Assembly (NCBI RefSeq): GCF_029633865.1
Contig: NC_079217.1
Coordinates: 60,418,993 to 60,482,992, forward strand
Length of the DNA: 64,000 nucleotides
Direction of reading: 5' to 3'
DNA from: Lampris incognitus
Taxonomy: Eukaryota > Chordata > Actinopteri > Lampriformes > Lampridae
A program made the position numbers and the translations under genes. Positions 35,586 through 42,679 of this stretch are shown in pieces; the first letter of the stretch is position 1; each line of letters begins with the position of its first letter. The notes under the pieces were generated by a model. The model made no database searches and was not told the DNA's origin. It worked only from the letters and a program-made list of their open reading frames with translations.

Positions 35586-37940
35586 GTTGAGACACACACA
35601 CACCAACACAAACACGTATGCAGTCAATGAAAAATACAAGCAGATACACAGGTTGACACACGCACACACAAGAACAAACACACAAGAGCAAAAAAGTGAC
35701 TGTGCATGCACCTATGTGCACATACAGACACACACTCACTTATAGGAGCATAAATACACATGCTGTCACACACACACACACGTGTGCAGTCAAAGTCTCC
35801 CAGCAGGAACAGAGAATAAACCAGCGGTACTGAACATGTACCACGATAAGCTCACATCGGAATTCATTGCTCGGCCTTTAACGGTGTCACAAAGTTCACC
35901 ACGTGTCACAGACACATTAACGCACACGCAAACACACACTCACCGCTTCTGCCCGTCTTCCTCGCAAGGTTCCTCGTCTTCCCCGAGAGTTTTGAAGTGA
36001 CAGGTCTTCGCAAGACGAGTTGGTGACTTCATGTCACGTGTCACGGTTGAAGGGGAGTCGGCGTTCTCTTGGCTCCTGCCAACTGGTAGGATAAGAAAAC
36101 AGGCATCTCAACAAGTCTTGGATAGTTTAGCGAGTTTAGAATATGCATGCTTTCACACACAAAACAAACACGTGGGACTCGTGCCAGGTGGTGGAGATAA
36201 ATCAGTGGGCTAACATTTTCCAGAAACTGGTGACCGTATCTAGAGGCCAAACAGATGATTGTGGTGTATTGGATCGAGCACTCGGTGCTCGATTGTGTTG
36301 GACTGTCACCACTACTGGGTTCTGTAATACACTGGTCGAGCCTAGTAGTGTGTGATGTCTCCGTCAGTAAAGATCAGACTTGTGCCGCATCCTCGTCTCC
36401 GTGTACTTATATATATAATAGTGATTAAGTTAGTAACCCACGAATAGTAACACTACAATAGTGTACATAAAGAGAAGTCACAACAATGATCACATTTACT
36501 TTAAGATGAATAACAGAACTGGGAACTGCCTCGACAGGCTGAATATTTGGCAAACACTTGAGTTGGAATAGGAGACTGATTTGTCCCCCTACTTGTTTTT
36601 TGAGAAAAATATTGTGAACAGGCTGTGTGCGAGACCTACTAACTAGTACAGTCACTTCACAAGCCTCGACACTTGGTTATGATGTTTTTATTCTTGTTGT
36701 TTATGCTCAACTGTTCACATTCATGCCAGTGAAGCATATATATGACATCACTAAGAACAGACCGCGGCCCTGAAAGGACACGCACGCGCACATTCACAAT
36801 AACGCACGACGTCACGTGCACAACTCGCACGGCGTACCGTCATCAATAAAAACATAATAGTTGCGTGACAGCCTATCACGGAGATCAATGACATACCAGA
36901 GCAATCGTTTATGGAGGTTACGGATTACCATGTTAAAAAAAAGAAAGAAAGACGGGGATCGCTGGTTCGAATCCCCGTGTTACCTCTGGCTTGGTCGGGC
37001 ATTCCTACAGACACAACTGGCCGGATATGGGTGTGTGTCCTGGTCGCTGCACTAGCACCTCCTCTGGTCGGTCGGGGCGCGACTGGGGGCAATAGCGTCA
37101 ACCTCCCGCGCGCTACGTCCCCCTGGCGAAACTCCTCACTGTCTGGTGAAAAGAAGCGGCTGGCGACTGCACACGTGTGGGAGGAGGCACGTGGTAGTCT
37201 GCAGCCCTCCGCGGATCGGCAGAGGGGGTGGAGCGGCGACCGGGACGACTCAAAAACAGTGTAATGAATTCGGGGGGCAGCCCGGGAACCGCCGCCACAG
37301 CCGGGACGCGAACCCACATTTCCCACTCCGCAAGCGACAACGTTAACCAGTCGACCAACGGGTCAGTCAAGGACCAACGTGTCTACTTATCCACGGACGT
37401 CCCAATAGGGTAATTGGCCAGATACAATTGGGGAGAAAACAAGGATTTGGTCAATTTACACCTGTAATGTAAAATGTAGTCTAAGCTGGAAAATTCACTC
37501 ATTTTCAAGCATCGTCAAACAAGCCATTTGCACACAAATACAGTTGACTTGACTTGCACATAAACATTTCATTTGATAGTGAATTTGTCTCTCTCCTCTT
37601 GATCCAGTTCTCTGGACTGTACCTGGTTGCGCTGGTGGTCATCCTCATCGGCTTCGTCGTCTTCAACGCTGTGGCACCACCGACTGACAGCACAGAGCCC
37701 GCCCCTCCCTCCTCCTCCTCTTCCTCCGTCACCTCGGGGGAAGGCTGCTACGAGAACCACGCCACCGCTTTTGACCATCATGACGTCACCAACCCGGACG
37801 TGCGCGTGAGGACAAAGGTTAAAGAGGAAAAGGAGTATGGGTGGAGGAGGGGGGAATGGGAGGGAGGACACGGGGGTGAGGAAGAGGGGGCGGATACGGA
37901 GGTGGAGGTTGTTACCGTTGGATACAGCACGAAGATGTGA
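10258..37940 (+). CDS. slc35f2: Solute carrier family 35 member F2, complete, 8 coding exons, 423 aa
   Basis: Multi-pass transporter of the SLC35F/EamA-like group; human SLC35F2 imports the drug YM155 and has been reported as a queuine/queuosine transporter. Coding exons: 10258-10367 (starts [12 protein letters not shown], ends FTW), 23771-23946 ([31 protein letters not shown]), 27086-27213 ([17 protein letters not shown]), 28603-28762 ([21 protein letters not shown]), 28975-29131 ([14 protein letters not shown]), 32654-32706, 35060-35214 ([19 protein letters not shown]), 37608-37940 ([16 protein letters not shown], then tail). Lengths total 1272 nt, every phase agrees and TGA ends at 37940. 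Exon 1 fits because its final TG plus the exon 2 G makes the Trp of FTW. Residues favour F2 over F1, and cul5 next door agrees with human synteny. The 53-bp exon 6 has a weak GTTGGT donor. The C-terminal tail (about 85 residues, Ser- and Glu/Gly-rich) is longer than in human. Confidence 0.95.
10674..12040 (+). mobile_element. Ty3/gypsy LTR-retrotransposon remnant: 5' LTR, gag, polypurine tract, stub of 3' LTR
   Basis: A fossil in slc35f2 intron 1. The 5' LTR (10674-11047, TGTTGTGTCC...CACACAACA) is followed by a primer-site-like stretch, then gag-type sequence with a CCHC zinc-knuckle pair near 11675-11790. Polypurine sequence at 12012-12023 leads into the first bases of a 3' LTR, cut off where an L2 LINE begins. 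No pol sequence is present, so this copy is gag-only. The gag frame is broken, with two or so visible interruptions. The LTR is itself interrupted by the short repeat at 10766-10922. It predates both insertions. Confidence 0.75.
10766..10922 (+). repeat. Short LTR-like repeat with tRNA-like core (family S1), nested in a gypsy LTR
   Basis: 157 bp with TG...CA ends (TGTAACGTGC...GAATTCGCTACA). The core holds an A-box-like tagtctagcggttagcg and a B-box-like gggttcgcttcc. Flanks atat/gtat may be a decayed 4-bp duplication. Other copies: 50179-50336 (+), 33297-33421 (-), 37260-37404 (-). It sits inside the LTR of the gag-only element. Confidence 0.7.
12041..12815 (-). mobile_element. L2-clade LINE, 5'-truncated 3' end
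   Basis: On the minus strand the peptide [20 protein letters not shown] then [20 protein letters not shown] and [12 protein letters not shown] is the standard C-terminal part of fish L2 ORF2. At its 3' end (12041 side) is the tail with a (TGAT)n repeat and the tatagcactttt string. The frame is open for about 133 codons (12328-12729). It inserted into the start of the gypsy 3' LTR. Confidence 0.88.
15957..16149 (+). repeat. 5' LTR of the young gypsy element
   Basis: 193 bp, TGTAATATTT...GATCATTACA, with an aataaa signal near 16069. Identical to 20542-20734 as far as I can read. Confidence 0.95.
20542..20734 (+). repeat. 3' LTR of the young gypsy element
   Basis: 193 bp, matching the 5' LTR base for base. 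Immediately preceded by the purine run aaaaagggaga. Confidence 0.95.
21088..21222 (+). repeat. Short LTR-like repeat with tRNA-like core (family S2), followed by a primer-site-like sequence
   Basis: 135 bp, TGTAAACTACTAATAAG...AACCGGTTACA, with an A-box-like tagccgagcggttag and B-box-like tatcgaatccc. Directly after it comes ttggtggcagcggtggga, the kind of sequence that follows a 5' LTR as a primer-binding site. Copies: 55912-56045 (+, flanked by an exact 5-bp duplication) and 54847-54919 (-, partial). No second LTR is visible downstream. Confidence 0.7.
21223..21967. other. slc35f2 intron 1, no gene; possible leader of a lost LTR element at its start
   Basis: The first 100 bp may be the internal leader of the S2-type element. 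The rest is AT-rich with nothing recognisable. Confidence 0.35.
21969..22306 (+). repeat. tRNA-headed SINE-like repeat (family 2), full length
   Basis: Begins gcagcacggtggcacagtgg, carries B-box-like gggttcgagcccc near 22020-22032, and the well-known body strings gagtttgcatgttctccccg and acagtccaaagacatg, ending near gggataggctccagc. This is an abundant interspersed family in teleosts. Second copy 34333-34692; 3' parts at 2322-2450 and about 33055-33085. Confidence 0.88.
22441..22626. mobile_element. MITE with about 60-bp imperfect terminal inverted repeats
   Basis: Left arm ggttctcaatcaggtcctca and right arm ending tgaggacctgattgggaacc are inverted copies, and the match extends about 60 bp inward (ctgctggttttctgctcatc against its complement). 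The 186-bp element has no coding sequence. The ends resemble hAT MITEs, but no convincing target duplication is seen. Confidence 0.75.
22640..23330. other. slc35f2 intron 1, mostly unassigned
   Basis: A string cagtggtggcgccagag at 22651 with a long T-run looks like one end of another hAT-type MITE, but the partner end is not found. The remainder shows nothing. Confidence 0.35.
23333..23465 (-). mobile_element. RTE-type LINE 3' end fragment
   Basis: The (CTA)n run followed by cggctgctcccgttaggggg-like sequence and ccgtttccatctcttcctgt is the reverse complement of a widespread teleost RTE LINE 3' end. Only about 130 bp remain. Confidence 0.65.
24121..25316. mobile_element. Fold-back Tc1-like transposon: two inverted copies of the 5' half
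   Basis: 1196 bp flanked by TA on both sides (24119-24120, 25317-25318), with ends cactaccgttcaaaagtttg and the inverse. Left arm 24121-24654 and right arm 24782-25316 are near-perfect inverted copies, about 535 bp each. Both contain the transposase start [20 protein letters not shown] then [19 protein letters not shown], the helix-turn-helix DNA-binding domain. The 127-bp spacer continues the left arm's transposase ([20 protein letters not shown]) in another frame, so the left gene has a frameshift near residue 58, then breaks into the inverted copy. No catalytic DDE domain is present. Both ends are proper Tc1 termini, so it could be moved by a transposase supplied elsewhere. Confidence 0.95.
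25317..25544. other. slc35f2 intron 1-side... intron 2 sequence, nothing recognised
   Basis: AT-rich stretch in slc35f2 intron 2 between the Tc1 element and an L2 LINE. Confidence 0.35.
25545..26590 (-). mobile_element. L2-clade LINE fragment, reverse transcriptase to 3' tail
   Basis: Minus-strand reading gives [33 protein letters not shown] (the YADD catalytic motif of L2 reverse transcriptase), then [13 protein letters not shown] and a C-terminal [14 protein letters not shown]. The 3' tail at 25545-25605 has an (AAT)n run followed by the gggcgcctttcagagcac string typical of L2. Several frameshifts and stops break the frame. The 5' part is truncated where an RTE fragment begins. Confidence 0.88.
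26594..26860 (-). mobile_element. RTE-type LINE reverse-transcriptase fragment
   Basis: Minus-strand peptide includes [38 protein letters not shown] and [12 protein letters not shown]. This is the fish RTE-like reverse transcriptase around its F-A-D-D box; here Ala is Thr (FTDD). About 89 codons survive, abutting the L2 fragment. Confidence 0.85.
27214..28602. other. slc35f2 intron 3
   Basis: Starts with a (TG)n run right after the exon 3 donor (27214-27240). Has a cacgtgcacatgcacatgcaca alternating stretch at about 27762-27794 and a short L2-type tail (aattacatttatatagcact) at 28427-28446. No gene. Confidence 0.5.
29132..29853. other. slc35f2 intron 5, left part
   Basis: A short (TG)n follows the donor. 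A string gcagtggcagttctagcatg at 29707 may be a hAT-type MITE end without a partner. Nothing else is supported. Confidence 0.35.
29854..30662 (-). mobile_element. Non-autonomous Helitron, copy 1 (longest, with its own inner segment)
   Basis: On the minus strand the 5' end is TCTACTCATAT and the 3' end is a hairpin (CCGCTACATTGTAGCGG-type) followed by CTAG. The flanking bases are A and T, as expected for Helitron insertion between A and T with no target duplication. The 30365-30662 part matches copies 2 and 3 (gaaatgccgagaaaagtgg, tgcataattatgcataat). The 29895-30360 part is absent from them. No Rep/helicase gene. Confidence 0.8.
31085..31725 (-). mobile_element. RTE-type LINE, C-terminal ORF2 and 3' tail
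   Basis: Minus-strand frame of 198 codons (31104-31700): [39 protein letters not shown] and [20 protein letters not shown], the end of an RTE/Rex3-like reverse transcriptase region. The tail (ggagaagcggctgatgatga) precedes an (ATTC)n run at 31055-31079. A second tail scrap of the same family is at about 30780-30815. It stays open for nearly 200 codons, so it is fairly recent. Confidence 0.85.
31925..32575 (-). mobile_element. hAT transposase C-terminal fragment
   Basis: Minus-strand peptide (32078-32575, about 165 residues) contains [36 protein letters not shown] and SVNRAIA, the hAT C-terminal dimerisation domain of the ZMYM/TTF-type fish transposases. The upstream catalytic part is missing, since sequence to the right enters slc35f2 exon 6 within 80 bp. 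The 31925-32077 stretch, with gtacctttctgaagtacaat palindromic sequence, may be its terminal region. Confidence 0.75.
32707..33296. other. slc35f2 intron 6, left part
   Basis: Includes a G-run (32788-32801) and a scrap of family 2 SINE tail at 33055-33085. No gene. Confidence 0.4.
33297..33421 (-). repeat. Short LTR-like repeat with tRNA-like core (S1), minus orientation
   Basis: Reads on the minus strand as TGTAACGGCC... through the B-box-like gggttcgcgtcccgg (here ccgggacgcgaacc on the plus strand) to GAATTCGCTG. Shares the ends and core of 10766-10922 and 50179-50336. Confidence 0.65.
33430..34330. other. slc35f2 intron 6, unassigned
   Basis: An (ATT)n run at about 33905-33932 is the only clear repeat. 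No coding sequence. Confidence 0.4.
34333..34692 (+). repeat. tRNA-headed SINE-like repeat (family 2), full length
   Basis: Same family as 21969-22306, complete to its terminal ggataagcggtttgggtaat and atggatgg tail. Compared with the other copy it keeps the gggctccggtttcctccc block. Confidence 0.88.
34967..35046 (+). repeat. (TC)n microsatellite at the slc35f2 exon 7 acceptor
   Basis: About 40 TC units ending 11 bp before the AG acceptor at 35058-35059, so it acts as an extended polypyrimidine tract. Confidence 0.96.
35231..35790 (+). repeat. (CA)n and degenerate CA/TGCA-rich tract in slc35f2 intron 7
   Basis: A perfect (CA)n at 35232-35272 and another at about 35547-35580 are joined by 300 bp of degenerate gcatgcacacat-type sequence. 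It is alternating purine-pyrimidine over almost 560 bp and begins 16 bp after the exon 7 donor. Open frames crossing it are composition artefacts. Confidence 0.9.
35791..36950. other. slc35f2 intron 7, unassigned
   Basis: No repeat family or exon recognised. Confidence 0.4.
36951..37442 (+). repeat. Family 1 tRNA-derived SINE, 5'-truncated, interrupted by a nested repeat
   Basis: Starts just before the B box (ggttcgaatccccg near 36965) and runs to the aattggccagatacaattgg tail at about 37411-37433. The S1 repeat at 37260-37404 splits its 3' part. Confidence 0.85.
37260..37404 (-). repeat. Short LTR-like repeat with tRNA-like core (S1), nested in a SINE
   Basis: 145 bp on the minus strand. 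Candidate 4-bp flanks acag (37256-37259) and atag (37405-37408). The SINE sequence resumes on the other side, so this is a clean insertion. Confidence 0.7.
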
Positions 37941-38600
37941 GCTTTACCGCAGCAGCCACTCGGGGGCGTCAACGGTTAGCTGTGACGTAAGCTCACGCAG
38001 CAAACCTCAACTACAAAAGGGCGGGAACACAGTTGGCCGTTGTCAGATTTTAAACCAATAACAATCCACTGCCGATGATGGAGGGCGGAGCCTGTCGTTA
38101 GCGCCCAGCTGTGTACCGTCCTGCCCACGACTTATATACGTTCCATGCTAGCAAAACTTTACAAGAATCGCATAGAAAAAGTCTCAAAATTTGGCTCAAA
38201 GAAGATGACAATCACAAAAACTCAATTCAAAGCACTCGATGTTTGCTGGGTTTGCATCAAATCGTTTAATTTCATCAAGAAAAATAAGCACAGTCTGTTT
38301 TAAGGGTAGAACTGTGAGTCTAAGTTCATTATTATTGTTAGCTTGGCTAGCTGAACAGGAAAGCAAATCAGAGGTGTCATTTCTGGAGGCAGGTACTCAC
38401 AGCCAATCAAATGGCGCCTTAGATTTGGTGGGGTCCAATTACGTCAAACCATTCTTTTTGACGAGTTTCTCCAGACCCGCCATTAGCTCGACGAAGGGTC
38501 TGGATAAGATGGCGTCTCTGGGCCATGTTGTCCCTGGGTTGTTTCTATTGAGGGGGGGTCAATGGATTCTTTTAAAATAATGCCAATTAAAAAAAATAGA
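37941..38600 (+). other. slc35f2: slc35f2 3' flank / 3' UTR
   Basis: Follows the TGA at 37938-37940. No canonical aataaa is obvious in the first 300 bp. No other gene. Confidence 0.4.
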
Positions 38601-38607
38601 CGCCATA

Positions 38608-38740
38608 GGACGTCCGGGTAGCGTGGCGGTCTATTCCGTTGTCTACCAACACGACGATCGCCGGTTCGAATCCCCGTGTTACCTCCGGCTTAGTCGGGCG
38701 TCCCTACAGACACTATTGGCCGTGTCTGAGGGTGGGAGGC
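38608..38740 (+). repeat. Family 1 SINE, 5' part only
   Basis: Head with A box (gggtagcgtggcggtc) and B box (ggttcgaatccccg), ending soon after ggccgtgtctgagggtggga. The rest is replaced by other sequence. Confidence 0.85.
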
Positions 38741-38775
38741 CGGTGTGAGTACTTGATCTACTCGCCCTACCGGAT

Positions 38776-39049
38776 GGGTAGAGGCTAGTTCCCATCGATG
38801 CAGAGAACGGTCAACTGAGCATGCGCAAGTACTCATTGCCTCCGTTGTTTGGGTAGGTTAGGGTTAGGGCGGGGTTAGGGTTAAAGTTAGCTAATCAGAC
38901 GCTGAGTAGGGGCGGGTCTTCCTAGAATCCTAGCGCCTGGATGCTACGCGGGGCGTGTGGAGGCGCGGTAGAGGCATTTCGCGCATGCTCAGTTGACCGT
39001 TCTCTACTCCATTTCCGTTCTCTGCATCGATGGGAACGAGTCTCTACCC
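38776..39049. mobile_element. MITE with about 50-bp inverted ends, 8-bp target duplication and telomere-like core
   Basis: Left end gggtagaggctagttcccat and right end atgggaacgagtctctaccc are inverted copies. Similarity continues through gcagagaacgg and tcaactgagcatgcgc; the right arm has a short extra duplication. Flanks carry taccggat at 38768-38775 and 39050-39057. The centre (about 38852-38885) holds ggttagggttagggcggggttagggtta, i.e. TTAGGG-type telomeric units. No transposase. An 8-bp duplication suggests hAT. Confidence 0.82.
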
Positions 39050-39057
39050 TACCGGAT

Positions 39058-39480
39058 GTGCTCGGGGTCCTGCGACTACAGATGACATCACTACTTCACG
39101 CATTGTGATTGGGTAGGGGCTAGTTCAGTTTAGGAACGGCGGGAAACAGTAGATTAGCGTTAGACACAGGACCCCTGAGCCTGCGGCCTCGCTCCTTAGA
39201 CGCAGGCCGGGTCTTCGGGCCTCGCACCTTTACTGACCAACTCCATGTCAACGTGGATTGTAAAAAAAACCACACAGGTAAATAACGATAAAGCTAGCTA
39301 GCAACGTAATCCGTGACGTCATATGTAGTCGAAGGACCCCGAGTCGATATTGTGCCCGAGCAGAAATGGAACCCACACCGGATGTGGGTATGTGCCCTAG
39401 TCTCTGCAATACAACAAGATGAGTGATGAAACGTATGTGTCAATAAACGTTGTGTCCAGATGAACTGATTCAACCTGCTT
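39058..39480. other. Intergenic, unassigned
   Basis: Between the MITE and a LINE fragment; nothing recognised. Confidence 0.35.
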
Positions 39481-40730
39481 TGGTTTTCTTACCCGGGTTA
39501 CTGCGCATGCGTCAAGACATCTAAGACCGAGCTCCTCGTCATGCCAGCCAGTCCATCCACCCAACAATATCCAGCTCGGATCGACCCAGCTCAAGTCTGC
39601 CCGAAACCTGGGTGTCATGACTGGTGACCAGCTAACCTTTAAGGTTCACGTGGCCTCGATCGGTCGGTCGTGCCGATTTGCCCTGTACCGCACCAGGAGA
39701 GTTAGACCCTACCTGTGTGAGCATGCAGCACGACTCCTGGTACAGGCTCTTGTAATATGATGCAGTGACTACTGCGACCCCTTACTGGCAGGTCTCCCTG
39801 CGTGCACTTTCAAACCTCTGCAAATGATCCAGGACGCGGTGTCGCGTCTGGTCTTCAACCAACCCAAACCGGCACGTGTCACTCCGCTGTTCATATCCCT
39901 CCGCTGGCTCCCAGGAGCCGCGCGCATCGGATCCAAAACCTGGATGCTCGCTTATAAAACAGCAGCTAAAACGGCTGAACTCCGTCATGTTGACACCCAT
40001 GTCCTACTGCAGTGGTTCTCAACCTTTTTGGGGTCCTGGACCCCCTGCGTATTTTTGATCTACCCTGAGGACCCCTCCACCTGATCTTGAGGGAGGGGGG
40101 GTTGCAATTTGATAGAAACAGTAGAAACTGCATTTTAAATTGCATTATAGCATTTATTCACTCTTTGGGGCAAAAATAAGAGCTTTCAGTTGTAACTTAG
40201 ATATAGTTAACAAAACAGAATTCTTATGTAGTAACTTTCAGATATATGTAACAAAACAGAATTTTTATGCAGTAACTTTCAGATATATGTAACAAAACAG
40301 AATTTTTATGCAGTAACTTTTAACAATGCAAACGGGAGCGAGATCTCTTATTAAAAAACAATAAATTACACTTGTGAAACAGATGTAATTAGAGAAAAAA
40401 GTCCTGTTACCCTTTATAGTTTAGGTAGATAAAGGTCTCAGTCACATCTGAGTAAAATAATCCTATTTCTATAAATGTCATAGGATCTTTTTTTTTTTAA
40501 AGATATTTTATTTTCACGGACCCCTTGCAATTACACCACGGACCACTAGGGGTCCGCGGACCCCCCCCCCCCCCCGGTTGAGAAACAGTGCACTACTGGA
40601 CTTGAACCTAGTTGTTTTTGGCACTTACTTGCGTGGTTGTGTCCTGACTAGATCCTTGCATGTGTTAACTCTCGGATGTACGTCACTTCGGATAAAAGCG
40701 TCTGCTAAATGAAACCGTTACATTATAACT
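39481..40730 (+). mobile_element. LINE ORF2 C-terminal fragment and 3' tail, split by a MITE
   Basis: Plus-strand peptide LQMIQDAVSRLVFNQPKPAR, VTPLFISLRWLPGAARIGSK and MLAYKTAA is the C-terminal LINE region seen in fish L2-like/Nimb-type elements. After the MITE (40010-40590) the LINE resumes, ending with cggataaaagcgtctgctaa at 40689-40708, its standard tail. The frame is broken. Confidence 0.75.
40010..40590. mobile_element. hAT-like MITE, second copy, inserted in a LINE
   Basis: Inverted relative of 9069-9841: starts cagtggttctcaacc and ends ggttgagaaacagtg. Flanks tcctactg/cactactg match at six of eight bases. About three 41-bp units at 40210-40320. Confidence 0.82.
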
Positions 40731-42679
40731 GTAACACGCACGCGCACGCACACTTCTAAACACATAACCCCGCCCCCCCATCAGTGTCGTGGGGAGGGGG
40801 GTTCGAGAATTGGGTGGGCTCGCTTTGAGGGATGGGTTTTTGTATCACTAGCAGGACAATTATAACACTGTTGTCTTTGTTGTTCCACTGCTAACACAAT
40901 CGTTCTTAATTCTACTGTATAACTGCACTTGCCTTCCTGTGTGAAAAGCAATAAAATTATTTTGAAAAAAATAAATAAAATTAGGCCGTGTGCCCCCTTT
41001 CGGTGCAACTGTAAAATGTAACACTGACCGAAATAAATAAGCATAAATAAACTGAATAACGTGGACGGATGGATCAACACACAGGGATTTATAAAGCAGT
41101 GTATGTTTATTATGTCGATACAAAAATATATTGTAAACACAACTCAGGGTCTTTGTTTTACACCAAGCTGTCAGCACGACAACCCCAAACTACCAGATTC
41201 CACTGCACCGCCAAAAAGGGGTCATGCGATGTGGTATACCGGGGTCATACTGGGGCTCTCATGGCTGACGTGGTAATATTAAATGTTAGGGTTAATACGC
41301 CTGCCTGTGCCCCTGAGCAAGGCAATAGGAGAGAAGAACTGGACACATGGGTGGTTGTGGTTATATAAGAGATGGGTTGTGTAACCTGTGCAATGACGAC
41401 ATGAAGCAGCTTTCTTTCTAAATGATGAGCCTCAACCGCCAGAGGCGAGACCCTCACATGGCCGCCCGTCTCTGCGGCCTCCCCAGGACGGAAAAACCCG
41501 CACCCAATCCATTAACGTCTGCGTGAACCTGGTCTGCGTGGAAAACCCAACGAAACCGTGACGCCGTTTCAGCATCACGTGCCCGACCCCCTGCAGGAAC
41601 TCCACCCTCCTCGTCTGAAACCACGCCACTGCTCCGGCCCGTCGGGGATCGACCCAGTTAATTCAAAACCTGCTCAGATTGTACATGTTTGAGCTTTATT
41701 GTCTGAAAAAAAAACGTATATTTCAGTATTTGTAATATCTTCCCAAACGAGAGAAGAAGAAGAAACCATCCTGTCAACTGACGGAAAACTTATGAAGCTG
41801 CTTCATAAAGTTATACTGAAACTTTTCCAAGATTTTTGCATGTTTTCTTACTGTAACTGTACAAGGTGGCGGCCAGCCGGCCGACACGCCGCTTTACTTG
41901 AACCGTGTAAGGCCACTCGTCGACCTTCCCGGGGTCATTTGGGGAGAAGCAACAAGACGTGCGGGTTCTTGCCTGGGGTCAAAGGTTCACATTCAGGGTT
42001 ACAGTAAAAACAAACTGTCGGGAATATTCTACCGGAATTATTCCGCTACCCGGACTTGAAGTCGGGCCTCTGAAACAGGGAATGTTCCGTCCTCAGAAAC
42101 CACACCGACCCAGTAACCCAGCACCTCGTAGCTCCAACAGAAACCCACAACGCCTCCTTTGGCGAATTACTTCAGATCGCAGAAGGAAGCTCCTGCATTT
42201 TATGACGTCTTTTCGCTCTTCCCTTCTTTTAACAAAGGCACTGATGATGTAATGGTGTGGACACTGCCACATGGTGGGAGCCCAGAGAACGTCACTTTGC
42301 TGAGCTCACCATCCCTTCTTCAGCATCTTCAATAGAAGACGTGTTGACCGAGAGCAAAGCTCGCCACAACAAAGACCAGTTTCTGCAGAGCGCCAAATCA
42401 CGCAATAAAATAACAATAACAAACTGGAATAAGATGAGCACCCCCCCCCCCTCCAGTATCTGGTTTCTGATGCCAGCTGAGCTAAAGCAAGTCCTGGTTC
42501 CTCCCAGACTCCTCAGTTAGACTGTGGTGAGGAACAGCTTAGTAAAGGCAGACGGTGCGGCTGAAATCCCGGTGAAGAGCAGACATGAACATGGCAGCGA
42601 GGTCCAGGGGAGTTAACCGCCCCGTCATCCATCTGTACTGAGGAAAAACACCTTCGCTCCCGTTGACCCTTCTGGGGAT
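40731..42679 (-). other. rhbdd1: rhbdd1 3' flank / 3' UTR with candidate poly(A) signal
   Basis: Downstream of the rhbdd1 stop on the minus strand. AATAAA (complement of tttatt) lies at 41695-41700, about 980 bp past the stop; others occur further left. No other gene is seen. Confidence 0.4.

Noticed and set aside
35076-35711. Cys-rich minus-strand frame
   Set aside because: Cys-Val repeats are the translation of (GT)n; no homology or start context.
34945-35745. Long open frame of 266 codons across exon 7
   Set aside because: It is made of (TC)n and (CA)n repeats either side of the real 155-bp exon; the splice sites bound the true coding part.
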